Of a stretch of 64,000 bases of DNA, positions 54,249 to 64,000 are shown one piece after another. The notes under the pieces are model-generated. The model did no database searches and was not told where the DNA came from. It was given only the letters and a program-made list of their open reading frames with translations. The translations under genes were made by a program, and so were the position numbers. The stretch's first letter is position 1. Each line of letters starts with the position of its first letter. Source of the stretch: Mesotaenium endlicherianum. Lineage: Eukaryota > Streptophyta > Zygnematophyceae > Zygnematales > Mesotaeniaceae. The stretch covers positions 201,261 through 265,260 of the forward strand of contig WELA01003365.1 of assembly GCA_009602735.1 (NCBI GenBank). The letters run 5' to 3'.

Positions 54249-57200
54249 ATGGGTCCTGCTGAACTGGATTCACTATGCATGCCTGACAACCAGATAAAGG
54301 AGACCATCAGCAATATAGACGTCCAGAGAGTGCACACTCTGGATGCTCTTGTTCCACCTGATGTCCAACATTTCTTTGCTACGTCAGGAGAACAATGCGA
54401 AAGTCAGGAAAAGACAGTCCCCCCTATCCTACTGCATTGCATGATTGCAGGTAGGAAGGTGAGGGCATTTGTTGACGGAGGGGCGTCACATACTTTTATC
54501 CACAAGGACTTAGTTAAGCGGCTAAGGCTGCCTACTGTCACCCAAGGGAATAGAAAAATATTCCTTGGAGATGCCTCAAGTATCCCGGGAGGAGTTATAA
54601 CCAAGCCTATTGAGGTCCAGTTAGGTTCTGGCATTGCAGTTCTAACTGAAACGCTTACATTTGAGGTACTCAACACTGGCTTTTATGATCTCGTGCTAGG
54701 CAGGTCCTGGCTTAATAGACATCAAGCTGAAGTGTGTTGGAGCAGAGGTACAGTTAAAGTGAGAGGAGCCAGTGATGGGCAGACTGACTTGGCACCCACC
54801 AGTGCTCTTCCTCTTGTCCTGTGTGGATGGCAAATGAAGGAAAAGAAGAGGCTTCCAGAAGGATGCAAGTTGCTGAATGCAATGGAGTTCGTCAAAAGCT
54901 GGAACCAGAAGGAAGACAGAATGTTCTGTCTGCTGCTAAGAGAGGTACCTCCTCAACCTGAAGAAGTGGTTGAGAAAAAGATAAGCCCTCCGAAGCACCC
55001 TACTGCTGCAAAAATTGTTGCTCAGTACACGGATGTATTTAATATGCCTCCAGGACTACCCCCTAAGAGGGAAGTAGATCATAGGATTGATCTATTACCT
55101 GGGTGTCAGCCACCTTGGAAACGCACGTATGGCTTGTCTTATGTGGAGAGCGAGGAGTTGAAAACACAAATTCAGAGCTTGAGGAAAATGGTTATATTTC
55201 TCCAAGTAAATCACCTTACGGCGCACCCATCCTATTTGTTAAGAAAAAGGATGGCAGTATGCGGATGTGTGTGGATTACAGAGCCCTGAACAGAATTACA
55301 GTAAAGAACAAGTATGCTTTACCTAGGATCGAAGACTTGCTTGATACCCTGTCCGGTGCTAAGGTGTTCAGTAAGATAGATCTCAAGAGTGTTTATCATC
55401 AAATCAGAATTGCTGAGGGGGATGAACACAAGACTGCCTTCCGCACACGTTATGGACACTATGAGTTCAACGTGATGCCATTTGGACTGACTAATGCTCC
55501 TGCTACCTTCATGGGTGCTATGAATGACATTTTCAGACCTTATTTGGATAAGTTTGTGCAAGTTTTCCTGGATGATATTTTAATTTTCTCTAAAGATGAA
55601 GCTCAGCACACTGAACACTTAAAGACAGTCCTGGACACTCTGCGGAAAAATCACTTATATGCTAAAATGAGCAAGTGTGATTTCTTTAAGGAAAGTATTG
55701 AATTCTTAGGCCACGTTGTCAGTAAAGAGGGCATCAGTGTGGATCCTAAGAAAGTCCAGACCATAAGGGACTGGCCAGTACCACAGTCTGTCTCTGAAGT
55801 TAGATCCTTCCTCGGGTTGGCTAACTACTATAGGAGATTTATTGAGAATTATTCCACAAAGGCCAGTAAACTGACTGACCTTACTAAGAAAGACATCGGG
55901 TATGTGTGGGGGGAAGAGCAGCAGGCTGCCTTCCAGACCCTTAAAGATGCCCTTTGTTCTGCCCCAGTGCTAGCCGTGTATGACCCCAGCAAACCGGTGC
56001 AGGTGGTTACTGATGCCTCTGACTTTGCCATGGGTGCTATTTTGTTGCAGCCTGCTGACAAAACCGCAAAGGATGGAAAGGTACGGCAGGAGTGGCATCC
56101 TGTGTTGTATGAGTCTATGAAATTTACTCCAGCGGAGATTAATTACTCAGTGCATGATAAAGAGCTGCTAGCTATCATTCATGTACTCAAACAGTGGAGA
56201 GCATACTTACATGGTAAAGCTTTTAAGGTGATTACAGATCATCTAGCTCTGACTCACTTTCAGAAGAAATCCAAGCTGTCGAGGAGGGAGAACCGCTGGA
56301 GCCAGATGCTGGAGCAGTTCCAAGTCCAGATCGACTACAAACCAGGGAAGTTGAATCCTGCTGATGCACTCTCTAGAAGACCTGACTTGCAAGAAAGGAA
56401 CTTTAGTCAGCATGCTGTAGATAAATTCCTGTGTGCACTCACTTCAGTAAAGGTGAAAAAGTCCTTCCTAGAACAACTTAGCAAAGCCTACCTTTCTGAC
56501 CCAACATTTGAGCCCAGCCCCACTACTGGTGTGTGTCGTGCTACTGCACTCGGGTATAAGCTTAAGGGAGGGGTCTGGGTGACTGAAACCACTTCAGGCA
56601 GGCTGAAGCTGGTCATTCCTAATAACTTGGAAATAAGGTGTCTCTTATTGAGTCAAGCTCACGACAGTCTCCTGGGTGGACATTCGGGGCAGGCCAAAAC
56701 TGTTGGCAAACTGGCAAAACATNTTGGCAAAACATTATCATAGGGAGGGGTTACCCCGGGAGGTCTTGAAATATGTCAAGTCCAATGACCAGTGTCAAAG
56801 AAATAAGTCTCGGTACACACCGCCAGGAGGTCTCTTGCAACCACTGCCCATCCCAGCTGGACGCTGGAAAACTATATGCATTGACTGGGTGGTCTCACTA
56901 CCAAGAACTGCCAACGGGCATGATTCAATACTGGTAGTCGTTGATAAACTGACAAAAATGGTCATTTTTATCCCCACAACTGTCAAAGTGACTGCCCTCG
57001 AAACAGCGAGACAGTTTTACAACTATGTAGTATGCCAACATGGGCTCCATTCTAATATCATCTCAGACAGAGACTCGAAATTCACCTCTAAGTTCTGAAG
57101 GCTTTAATGGGGTTAATGGGAGTCAAACAGATGCTCAGCACAGCAAACCACCCTCAGACTGATGGGCAGACTGGAACAACTAACCGAGTTTTGCAGGAGG

Positions 57201-57977
57201 TGCTGAGAGCATATATTAACCAAAAACAAGATAATTAGGATGACCTGTTGCCTCAAACTCGGTTTGCGGTCAACAGTGCGGTGCACGCGTCAACGGGCAA
57301 GACTCCTTTTGAACTCAGCCTGTGTTGAGTCCCTAAGTCTCCTTTAGATGTGCTAGGGGAATCTTTAACTCACCCTGAAGGGATTGACAACCCGGTCTCC
57401 CTCCAGTTAACTCAGGAGTTTGCTGATACCCTGTCAGAAGTCCAATGAATCTTACACAAGGTCCAAGAAAACCAACAAAAATACGCTAATCAACACCGTC
57501 GGGAACTGACATTTTCCAAGGGGGATTTAGTCAAACTGCATTTCTCAGCACCTGTACCTCCCTAGTGTGGTCAAGAAAAAGCTTGGCCCTGTCTGGATCG
57601 GTCCATATTCGGTGGTCCGTCGTGTCGGTCAGAATGCTTCCAAACTGAACATGTCAGCTGACTACAAGGATCACCCGGTCTTTAATGTCTCCTTCCTGGA
57701 ACCATACATCAAAGGTGATACGCTGTTCGAAGGTCGGTTACCTGTCCAACCGGGACCGGTCCCCGCTGTCCGGGACGGCGATCCTGAGGAGTATGAGGTC
57801 GATGAGATTTTAGAAGCTCGCTCGGTCCGTCGATCGTCTAAATATGTCATGAAGTACCTCATCCGATGGAACGGTTACGATGCCTCTGGGGACACTTAAG
57901 AATTTAAAGATCAGTTGACCAATGCCAAAGGGGCGTTGAAACGATTCCACCTTCGGGCGGCTGGGGCACCTCCCTAA
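54249..57977 (+). pseudogene. pol: E6 pol, broken
   Basis: Protease ([11 protein letters not shown]) is intact. A one-base loss near 55170 shifts the frame before RT, which continues in the next frame with FLDD and with SVYHQ for SGYHQ. RNase H and the integrase zinc region follow. A single N at 56723 is flanked by a repeated TTGGCAAAACAT-like segment, a sign of a bad join. Further stops and shifts cut the integrase core and tail, and a TAA lies in the chromodomain near 57898. Last codon set by alignment to other copies. Confidence 0.88.
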
Positions 57978-58301
57978 CAGTCATTTCAGTTGACACGGGA
58001 AGGTGACAGGATGTCCTGTCTCCATATAAGTTGGAGGGAGATATGACAGTTAGTGACAGTTGTGACAGGCAGCCCACCTTTAAATTTAAGTTGGAGGGAG
58101 TGGTAGTCTTTGATCACCATATTACCCACTCAACCTGCGCTCACACTCACTTGCTCTTCAACTCAATTTTTCCTTATATTCGCTCACACCAGGTATTCCA
58201 CTCTAGGAACTCTCCCGATCGCGTCCCTCTTCATCAAGGGCACTCAGTAGCGGCAAAATATCATGACTTCACTAACTGCATTGTGTTTATGATTGAGCAG
58301 G

Positions 58302-58654
58302 ATGACTCAAAAGTCGGAACTCAAGAGGAAGAGAAGGGCGGAAGAGGCACATGCAGAATACTTGCAATTCCGTGGAGACATCGAATCATCTTCCATCTCC
58401 GCTCGGGAATCACAACGACTCCAACAACAGCGGGAGACACAGAAGAAGAAGGAGGAGGAGGAACAGGCCAGACTGAGGCAGGAAGAAATGGACAGAAAAG
58501 CTTCAGAGGAGGCCAAGAAAGCAGAGGAGGAGAGGCAAGCTGAGGAGAAGCGGAAGCAGCAGACTGAAGAAGAAGAACAGAGGAGAATCAGCAGCTACCG
58601 TTACACGGTGCTGGGCAAGGCCTTTGATCTACTGGAGGAGGCCTTCAAGTATGC
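58302..58654 (+). pseudogene. E6 ORF3 (version a), cut off by E8
   Basis: The first 117 or so codons from MTQKSELKRKRRAEE are open: the charged coiled coil, then RISSYRYTVLGKAFDLLEEA. E8 then begins within FKYA. The rest should lie after E8 outside the window. A GAGCAG ends right before the G-ATG, and CACTAAC lies 25 nt upstream of that AG. Confidence 0.8.
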
Positions 58655-59398
58655 TGTAATGAATCAGTATATTAGTAGATATAATATTCATTTAAATATA
58701 ATAGTTAATTTAGTTCAGCCTGCTGAACTTTAGTTAGTCGTCAGTCTGCGGAACTTTAGTTTAAATCAGTCTGCTGGACTTTACATAATTATCAGTTTAA
58801 TGACTCGGCCAAAAGCAGCAGGCTGAAGTCAACTTAAGTCAGCTTGCTGACACATTCTTTGACAGCCAGCTGACTTCCGTGCTCGGTAGCAGCAAACTGC
58901 CTTGATATGCATCTAAGTACCACCTGCTAGATGAATGGCCAGATGACATCCCCATGATGGATGGCTATTCGGGATGATGGGAGATGGCGGTGGATTTGGT
59001 TAACCGAGGTCCTACCAACGTGGTTAACTCCCGGGTAGGCGGTGCCATCGCACTGACCGTTGAACAGTAAACTCATTCCATGTACATATGCTAGGCATTG
59101 CTCTCGAGTTCGGCATTCGGAAACGAGGCCAACTCTCTTGTACAGCTTACTGAGAGAGATCTGAATCCAAGGCGAGAAGCCATTGATACGCACTGTCTTC
59201 TAACCTTGCTTATGTATGAGTTTACTGATTTGCATCATTGATGCTAGTTTACTCGCATTTGACTTACGAGTATTATTCCCTGCTAGTGTATTGTCCTTTG
59301 CCGTTTAACTAGTTAACGGAAATACCATAAAGATTACTTGCTGATATAAAGATCTTTATTAATTGTTAATCGCCTATTTGGTAAGTCGATTCATTTCA
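58655..59398 (+). repeat. E8 5' LTR
   Basis: 744 bp with three U3 units, as in E5. GTAAGT occurs at 59381-59386. Confidence 0.94.
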
Positions 59399-59399
59399 G

Positions 59400-59411
59400 T
59401 GGTATCGGAGC
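59400..59411 (+). promoter_or_regulatory. E8 primer binding site (tRNA-iMet)
   Basis: TGGTATCGGAGC, one base after the LTR. Confidence 0.87.
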
Positions 59412-59432
59412 AGTTATCACAGTCTTCTTTGT

Positions 59433-60911
59433 ATGGTAAGGACAAGGTCTCAAACTAGCAACTCCCGAGACATGGAGAACCAGGATAACGAGAATGTCGA
59501 AAACCAGGCGGAAAGCCATGTAGCGGGAAACCGTACCTATTCGGAAGCAGTAGCGGATACTGCAGCTAGGGAGGCAGCAGATGAGGCAGCTGCTATTGCC
59601 TCAGTCGCAGCTCAGCAAGCTGAGGAGGAGATAGCCAGACTAGAAGCTGAACAAGTAGCAAAGGCCGCTGAAGATATACAAAGGAGGGAAGGACAGCCAG
59701 CTGACGAGCGCACTGTTGAAGAACTTATGGCATCAAGGGCCAATGTTCTGAACCCACCTCCTGCCGTACAACTCAATGTACCCCTAGGTCAAATACGTGA
59801 CCGGCTGAATGCGGCAGGAATTGCTGCTGCAGGAGCAAGAGGGATTGTTGAGGACACTACTCAGCGAGTAGATGCCAATGCTGCTGCTGCATTTGCTAAT
59901 CTACCACCCCAAAATGTAGACTTGGGAGCATTGTTCGTTCAGATGCAGTCGCAAATGGCGACCATGTATCAGTCCCAGCAGGAGGACAAAAGAATCATAA
60001 TGTCCCTACTCCGGGACAGAGACCAACTGGGGTCTCACACCACTAGTGGTGGTGGCCGAGGGCCTAGTAAGCCCAAGCCGAAACCTCCCCAGGACTATGA
60101 TCCTGAGGGAAACAGAAAATATTACCTGATCAAGTTTCTCGCGGATGTTGAGCAGTGGCTGGAGAACTACCCAGAACTGCAAGATTACGAGAAGGTCAGG
60201 CACACCGGTGCGCTACTGAAAGGCAGTGCCGCAGACTGGTGGCTTTACTGGAAGGAAGAGCGTAAGGCTCGGCAACTCGGTGACCCTACGTGGGTAGAGT
60301 TTGTCGAGAAGTTGCATGAGAAGTTTGATGTCATCAACCAGCAGGAGAAAGCTATCTATGCGATGATCTCCCTGACACTGAAGCAGACCACTTCAGTTGC
60401 TGAGTTTGCTCAAAAGTTCCAAGAGAACATGATGAAGCAGCCTGATTTGCCAGAACGGTATAGGATAGCATACTTCAGGTATGGCTTGAAATCCGAGGTC
60501 TCTGGTCATTTTGCTGAGAAAAAGTATGAGAAACTGGCTGACTTGATCCAGGATGCTGACGCCTGGGATCAGCAGCAGTTCAATCACAAGCGCCAGAGTA
60601 ACGCTTTGGTGTCTAAGATTGTCAAAAAGCCCCACGGTTCCTACAATGCAGTTGAAGGAGACCAGGCTGAGGATAATCAGGGTGATGAATATGAGTATGA
60701 GTACAATGCTATTCAGTCTAGAGGTAGAGGTGGTCCCTCTCGAGGTGGCTATGGAAGGGGTGGTGGTAGGACTAAGCCGAGACCAGCCTCAGCAAAATCT
60801 ACTTGCTACCATTGTCAGCAGAAAGGCCACTACAGAGAACAGTGTCCGGTCAAGCACCTGCCTAAGGTCGAGAGAAAAGACCAGCCTTTAAAAGACAGCA
60901 ACAGTCAGTAA
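59433..60911 (+). CDS. gag: E8 Gag, intact
   Basis: 492 residues, identical to the E5 and E7 proteins. The few base differences are silent (for example GCA for GCT in the Ala-rich part). Domains as in E5: coiled coil, capsid, RGG stretch, CCHC knuckle. Confidence 0.95.
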   Translation: MVRTRSQTSNSRDMENQDNENVENQAESHVAGNRTYSEAVADTAAREAADEAAAIASVAAQQAEEEIARLEAEQVAKAAEDIQRREGQPADERTVEELMASRANVLNPPPAVQLNVPLGQIRDRLNAAGIAAAGARGIVEDTTQRVDANAAAAFANLPPQNVDLGALFVQMQSQMATMYQSQQEDKRIIMSLLRDRDQLGSHTTSGGGRGPSKPKPKPPQDYDPEGNRKYYLIKFLADVEQWLENYPELQDYEKVRHTGALLKGSAADWWLYWKEERKARQLGDPTWVEFVEKLHEKFDVINQQEKAIYAMISLTLKQTTSVAEFAQKFQENMMKQPDLPERYRIAYFRYGLKSEVSGHFAEKKYEKLADLIQDADAWDQQQFNHKRQSNALVSKIVKKPHGSYNAVEGDQAEDNQGDEYEYEYNAIQSRGRGGPSRGGYGRGGGRTKPRPASAKSTCYHCQQKGHYREQCPVKHLPKVERKDQPLKDSNSQ

Positions 60912-60928
60912 TCCAGTCTACTGACTGT
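60887..60928 (+). promoter_or_regulatory. E8 gag-pol -1 frameshift signal
   Basis: TTTAAAA (60887-60893), 7-nt spacer, perfect 10-bp stem (60901-60910 with 60919-60928). Confidence 0.8.
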
Positions 60929-60979
60929 GAGGATGCTAGAGATAGTGAGTCGTCACTAGCTGCCCTCGTAGCAGGTATT

Positions 60980-63900
60980 ATGGGTCCTGCTGAACTGGAT
61001 TCACTATGCATGCCTGACAACCAGATAAAGGAGACCATCAGCAATATAGACGTCCAGAGAGTGCACACTCTGGATGCTCTTGTTCCACCTGATGTCCAAC
61101 ATTTCTTTGCTACGTCAGGAGAACAATGCGAAAGTCAGGAAAAGACAGTCCCCCCTATCCTACTGCATTGCATGATTGCAGGTAGGAAGGTGAGGGCATT
61201 TGTTGACGGAGGGGCGTCACATACTTTTATCCACAAGGACTTAGTTAAGCGGCTAAGGCTGCCTACTGTCACCCAAGGGAATAGAAAAATATTCCTTGGA
61301 GATGCCTCAAGTATCCCGGGAGGAGTTATAACCAAGCCTATTGAGGTCCAGTTAGGTTCTGGCATTGCAGTTCTAACTGAAACGCTTACATTTGAGGTAC
61401 TCAACACTGGCTTTTATGATCTCGTGCTAGGCAGGTCCTGGCTTAATAGACATCAAGCTGAAGTGTGTTGGAGCAGAGGTACAGTTAAAGTGAGAGGAGC
61501 CAGTGATGGGCAGACTGACTTGGCACCCACCAGTGCTCTTCCTCTTGTCCTGTGTGGATGGCAAATGAAGGAAAAGAAGAGGCTTCCAGAAGGATGCAAG
61601 TTGCTGAATGCAATGGAGTTCGTCAAAAGCTGGAACCAGAAGGAAGACAGAATGTTCTGTCTGCTGCTAAGAGAGGTACCTCCTCAACCTGAAGAAGTGG
61701 TTGAGAAAAAGGTACACCCTCCGGAACACCCTACTGCTGCAAACATTGTTGCTCAGTACACGGATGTGTTTAATATGCCTCCAGGACTACCCCCTAAGCG
61801 GGAAGTAGATCATAGGATTGATTTATTACCTGGTAGCCAGCCACCCTGGCAACGCACGTATGGCTTGTCTTATTTGGAGAGTGAGGAGTTGAAAACACAG
61901 ATTGCAGAGCTGGAGGAAAATGGTTACATTTCTCCCAGTAAATCACCGTACGGCGCACCTATCCTATTTGTTAAGAAAAAGGATGGCAGTATGCGGATGT
62001 GTGTGGATTACAGAGCCCTGAACAGAATTACAGTAAAGAACAAGTATGCTTTACCCAGAATCGAGGACTTGCTTGATACCCTGTCTGGCGCTAAGGTGTT
62101 CAGTAAGATAGATCTCAAGAGTGGTTATCATCAAATCAGAATTGCTGAGGGGGATGAACACAAGACTGCTTTCCGCACACGTTATGGACACTATGAGTTC
62201 AACGTGATGCCATTTGGACTGACTAATGCTCCTGCTACCTTTATGGGTGCTATGAATGACATTTTCAGACCTTATTTGGATAAGTTTGTGCAAGTTTTCC
62301 TGGATGATATTTTAATTTTCTCTAAAGATGAAGCTCAGCACACTGAACACTTAAAGAAAGTGCTGGACACTCTGCGGAAAAATCACTTGTATGCTAAAAT
62401 GAGCAAGTGTGATTTCTTTAAGGAAAGTATTGAATTCTTAGGCCACGTTGTCAGTATGGAGGGCATCAGTGTGGATCCTAAGAAAGTCCAGACCATAAGG
62501 GACTGGCCAGTACCACAGTCTGTCTCTGAAGTTAGATCCTTCCTCGGGTTGGCTAACTACTATAGGAGATTTATTGAGAATTATTCCACAAAGGACAGTA
62601 AACTGACTTACCTTACTAAGAAAGACATCGGGTATGTGTGGGGGGAAGAGCAGCAGGCTGCCTTCCAGACCCTTAAAGATGCCCTTTAATCTGCCCCAGT
62701 GCTAGCAGTGTATGACCCCAGCAAACCGGTGCAGGTGGTTACTGATGCCTCTGATTTTGCCATGGGTGCTATTTTGTTGCAGCCTGCTGACAAAACCACA
62801 AAGGATGGTAAGGTACGGCAGGAGTGGCATCCTGTGTTGTATGAGCCTATGAAATTTACTTCAGCGGAGATTAATTACTCAGTGCATGATAAAGAGCTGC
62901 TAGCTATCATTCATGTACTCAAACAGTGGAGAGCATGCTTACATGGTAAAGCTTTTAAGGTAATTACAGATCTTCTAGCTCTGACCCACTTTCAGAAGAA
63001 GTCCAAGCTGTCGAGGAGGGAGAACCGCTGGAGCCAGATGCTGGAGCAGTTCCAAGTCCAGATCGACTACAAACCAGGGAAGTTGAATCCTGCTGATGCA
63101 CTCTCTAGAAGACCTGACTTGCAAGAAAGGAACTTTAGTCAGCATACTGTAGATAAAGTCCTGTGTGCACTCACTTCACTAAAGGTGAAAAAGTCCTTCC
63201 TTGAACAGCTTAGGAAAGCCTTCCTTTCTGACCCAACATTTGAGCCCAGCCCCACTACTAGTATGTGTCGTGCTACCGCACTCGGGTATATGCTCAAGGG
63301 AGGGGTCTGGGTGACTGAAACCACTTCAGGGAGGCTGAAGCTGGTCATTCCTAATAATTTGGAAATAAGGTCTCTCCTACTGAGTCAAGCTCATGACAGT
63401 CTCCTGGGTGGACATTAGGGGCAGGACAAAACTATTGGCAAACTGGCAACACATTATCATTGGGAGGGGTTACCCCGGGAGGTCTTGAAATACGTCAAGT
63501 CCTGTGACCAGTGTCAGAGAAATAAGTCTCGGCACACACCACCCGGAGGTCTCTTGCAACCGCTACCCATCCCAGCGGGACGCTGGGAAACTATATCCAT
63601 GGACTGGGTGGTCTCACTACCAAGAACTGCCAACGGGCATGATTCAATACTGGTAGTCGTGGATAAACTGACAAAAATGGTCATTTTTATCCCCACAACT
63701 GTCAAAGTGACTGCACTCGAAACAGCGAGACAGTTTTACAACCATGTAGTATGCCAACATGGGCTCCCTTCTAATATCATCTCAGACAGAGACTCAAAAT
63801 TCACCTCTAAGTTCTGGAGAGCTTTAATGGGGTTAATGGGAGTCAAACAACTACTCAGCACAGCAAACCACCCTCAGACTGATGGGCAGATTGAAAGAAC

Positions 63901-64000
63901 TAACCGAGTTCTGCAGGAGGTGCTGAGAGCATATATTAACCAAAAACAAGATAATTGGGATGACCTGTTGCCTCAAATTCAGTTTGCGGTCAACAGTGCG
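60980..64000 (+). pseudogene. pol: E8 pol, two stops, continues past the window
   Basis: Protease ([11 protein letters not shown]), RT (FLDD), RNase H, integrase zinc region and core up to the end of the window. A TAA at 62687-62689 replaces the Cys codon of KDALC, between RT and RNase H. A TAG at 63416-63418 replaces Leu in the GGHLGQ zinc region. The frame is otherwise kept. Substitutions in conserved places ([20 protein letters not shown]) agree with loss of constraint. Confidence 0.9.

Larger units (their letters stand above)
43303..64000 (+). mobile_element. E6: family A element split by E7 and E8, runs past the window
   Basis: E6's 5' LTR begins at 43303, is interrupted by E7 after 192 bp, and resumes at 52415. 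Gag, pol and the start of ORF3 (version a) follow until E8 interrupts at 58655. The rest of ORF3 and the 3' LTR should lie beyond the window, after E8. The coordinates therefore include the two inserted elements. Gag has a deletion and pol several lesions, so E6 was an inactive host for the later insertions. Confidence 0.88.
58655..64000 (+). mobile_element. E8: family A element inserted in E6 ORF3, runs past the window
   Basis: Begins with a 744-bp LTR. The five bases before it are TATGC, so the same five should follow its 3' LTR outside the window. Gag is intact and identical to that of E5 and E7. Pol has two stops within the visible part. The element is the youngest insertion at this place, since it interrupts E6. 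Confidence 0.93.

Noticed and set aside
1-64000. CRISPR arrays, prokaryotic operons, rRNA or tRNA genes
   Set aside because: No regular short direct repeats with spacers, no bacterial gene order, and no cloverleaf or rRNA sequence was noticed. Content is eukaryotic nuclear.

Overview
The window looks like nuclear DNA of a streptophyte (a land plant or charophyte alga; I cannot narrow it further). It holds one host gene with GT-AG introns, encoding a secreted fasciclin (FAS1) protein, at the left end. Almost all the rest is Ty3/gypsy LTR retrotransposons of the chromodomain (chromovirus) type. Their primer binding sites match the 3' end of a plant-type initiator tRNA-Met, with one base change. 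I see no bacterial genes, CRISPR, rRNA or tRNA genes.

Layout. 1-5192: the FAS1 gene, then non-coding DNA with perfect hairpins, a dispersed repeat (copy A) and an 80-bp-arm foldback. 5193-23375: a three-level nest on alternating strands. E1 (chromovirus, minus strand, internally deleted) is split by E2 (5983-21491, minus; 5-bp target duplication CCTGC). E2 is split inside its gag gene by E3 (13201-19875, plus), which is intact. 23428-25320: a decayed gag and an integrase scrap. 25402-32998: E4, an old plus-strand copy. 33112-33650: copy B of the dispersed repeat. 33906-42753: E5 (minus) with intact gag and pol. 43303 to beyond the window: E6 (plus), whose 5' LTR is split by E7 (43495-52409, plus, target duplication CCAGC) and whose third gene is split by E8 (58655 to beyond the window, plus).

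E2, E4, E5, E6, E7 and E8 are one family (family A). Each has LTRs of about 720-747 bp (TGTAATGAATC...GATTCATTTCA), a 492-residue Gag, and a 1238-residue Pol (protease, RT, RNase H, integrase, chromodomain). Between pol and the 3' LTR lies a third gene, ORF3, of about 560 residues, which I do not recognise. ORF3 exists in two strongly diverged versions of nearly equal length (a in E2, E4, E6; b in E5, E7) attached to almost identical gag-pol.

The sequence also suggests how family A is expressed. A textbook -1 frameshift signal (UUUAAAA, 7-nt spacer, perfect 10-bp stem) joins gag to pol. A conserved GTAAGT at the LTR end, and a CTAAC branch site plus AG placed directly before the ORF3 start codon, suggest a spliced subgenomic RNA for ORF3. 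E3, a different family, has its own -1 signal (AAAAAAC plus a stem-loop).

Main limits: three single-N joins (9243, 13200, 56723) mark places where the assembly is uncertain. All functional statements rest on reading motifs, with no database search.
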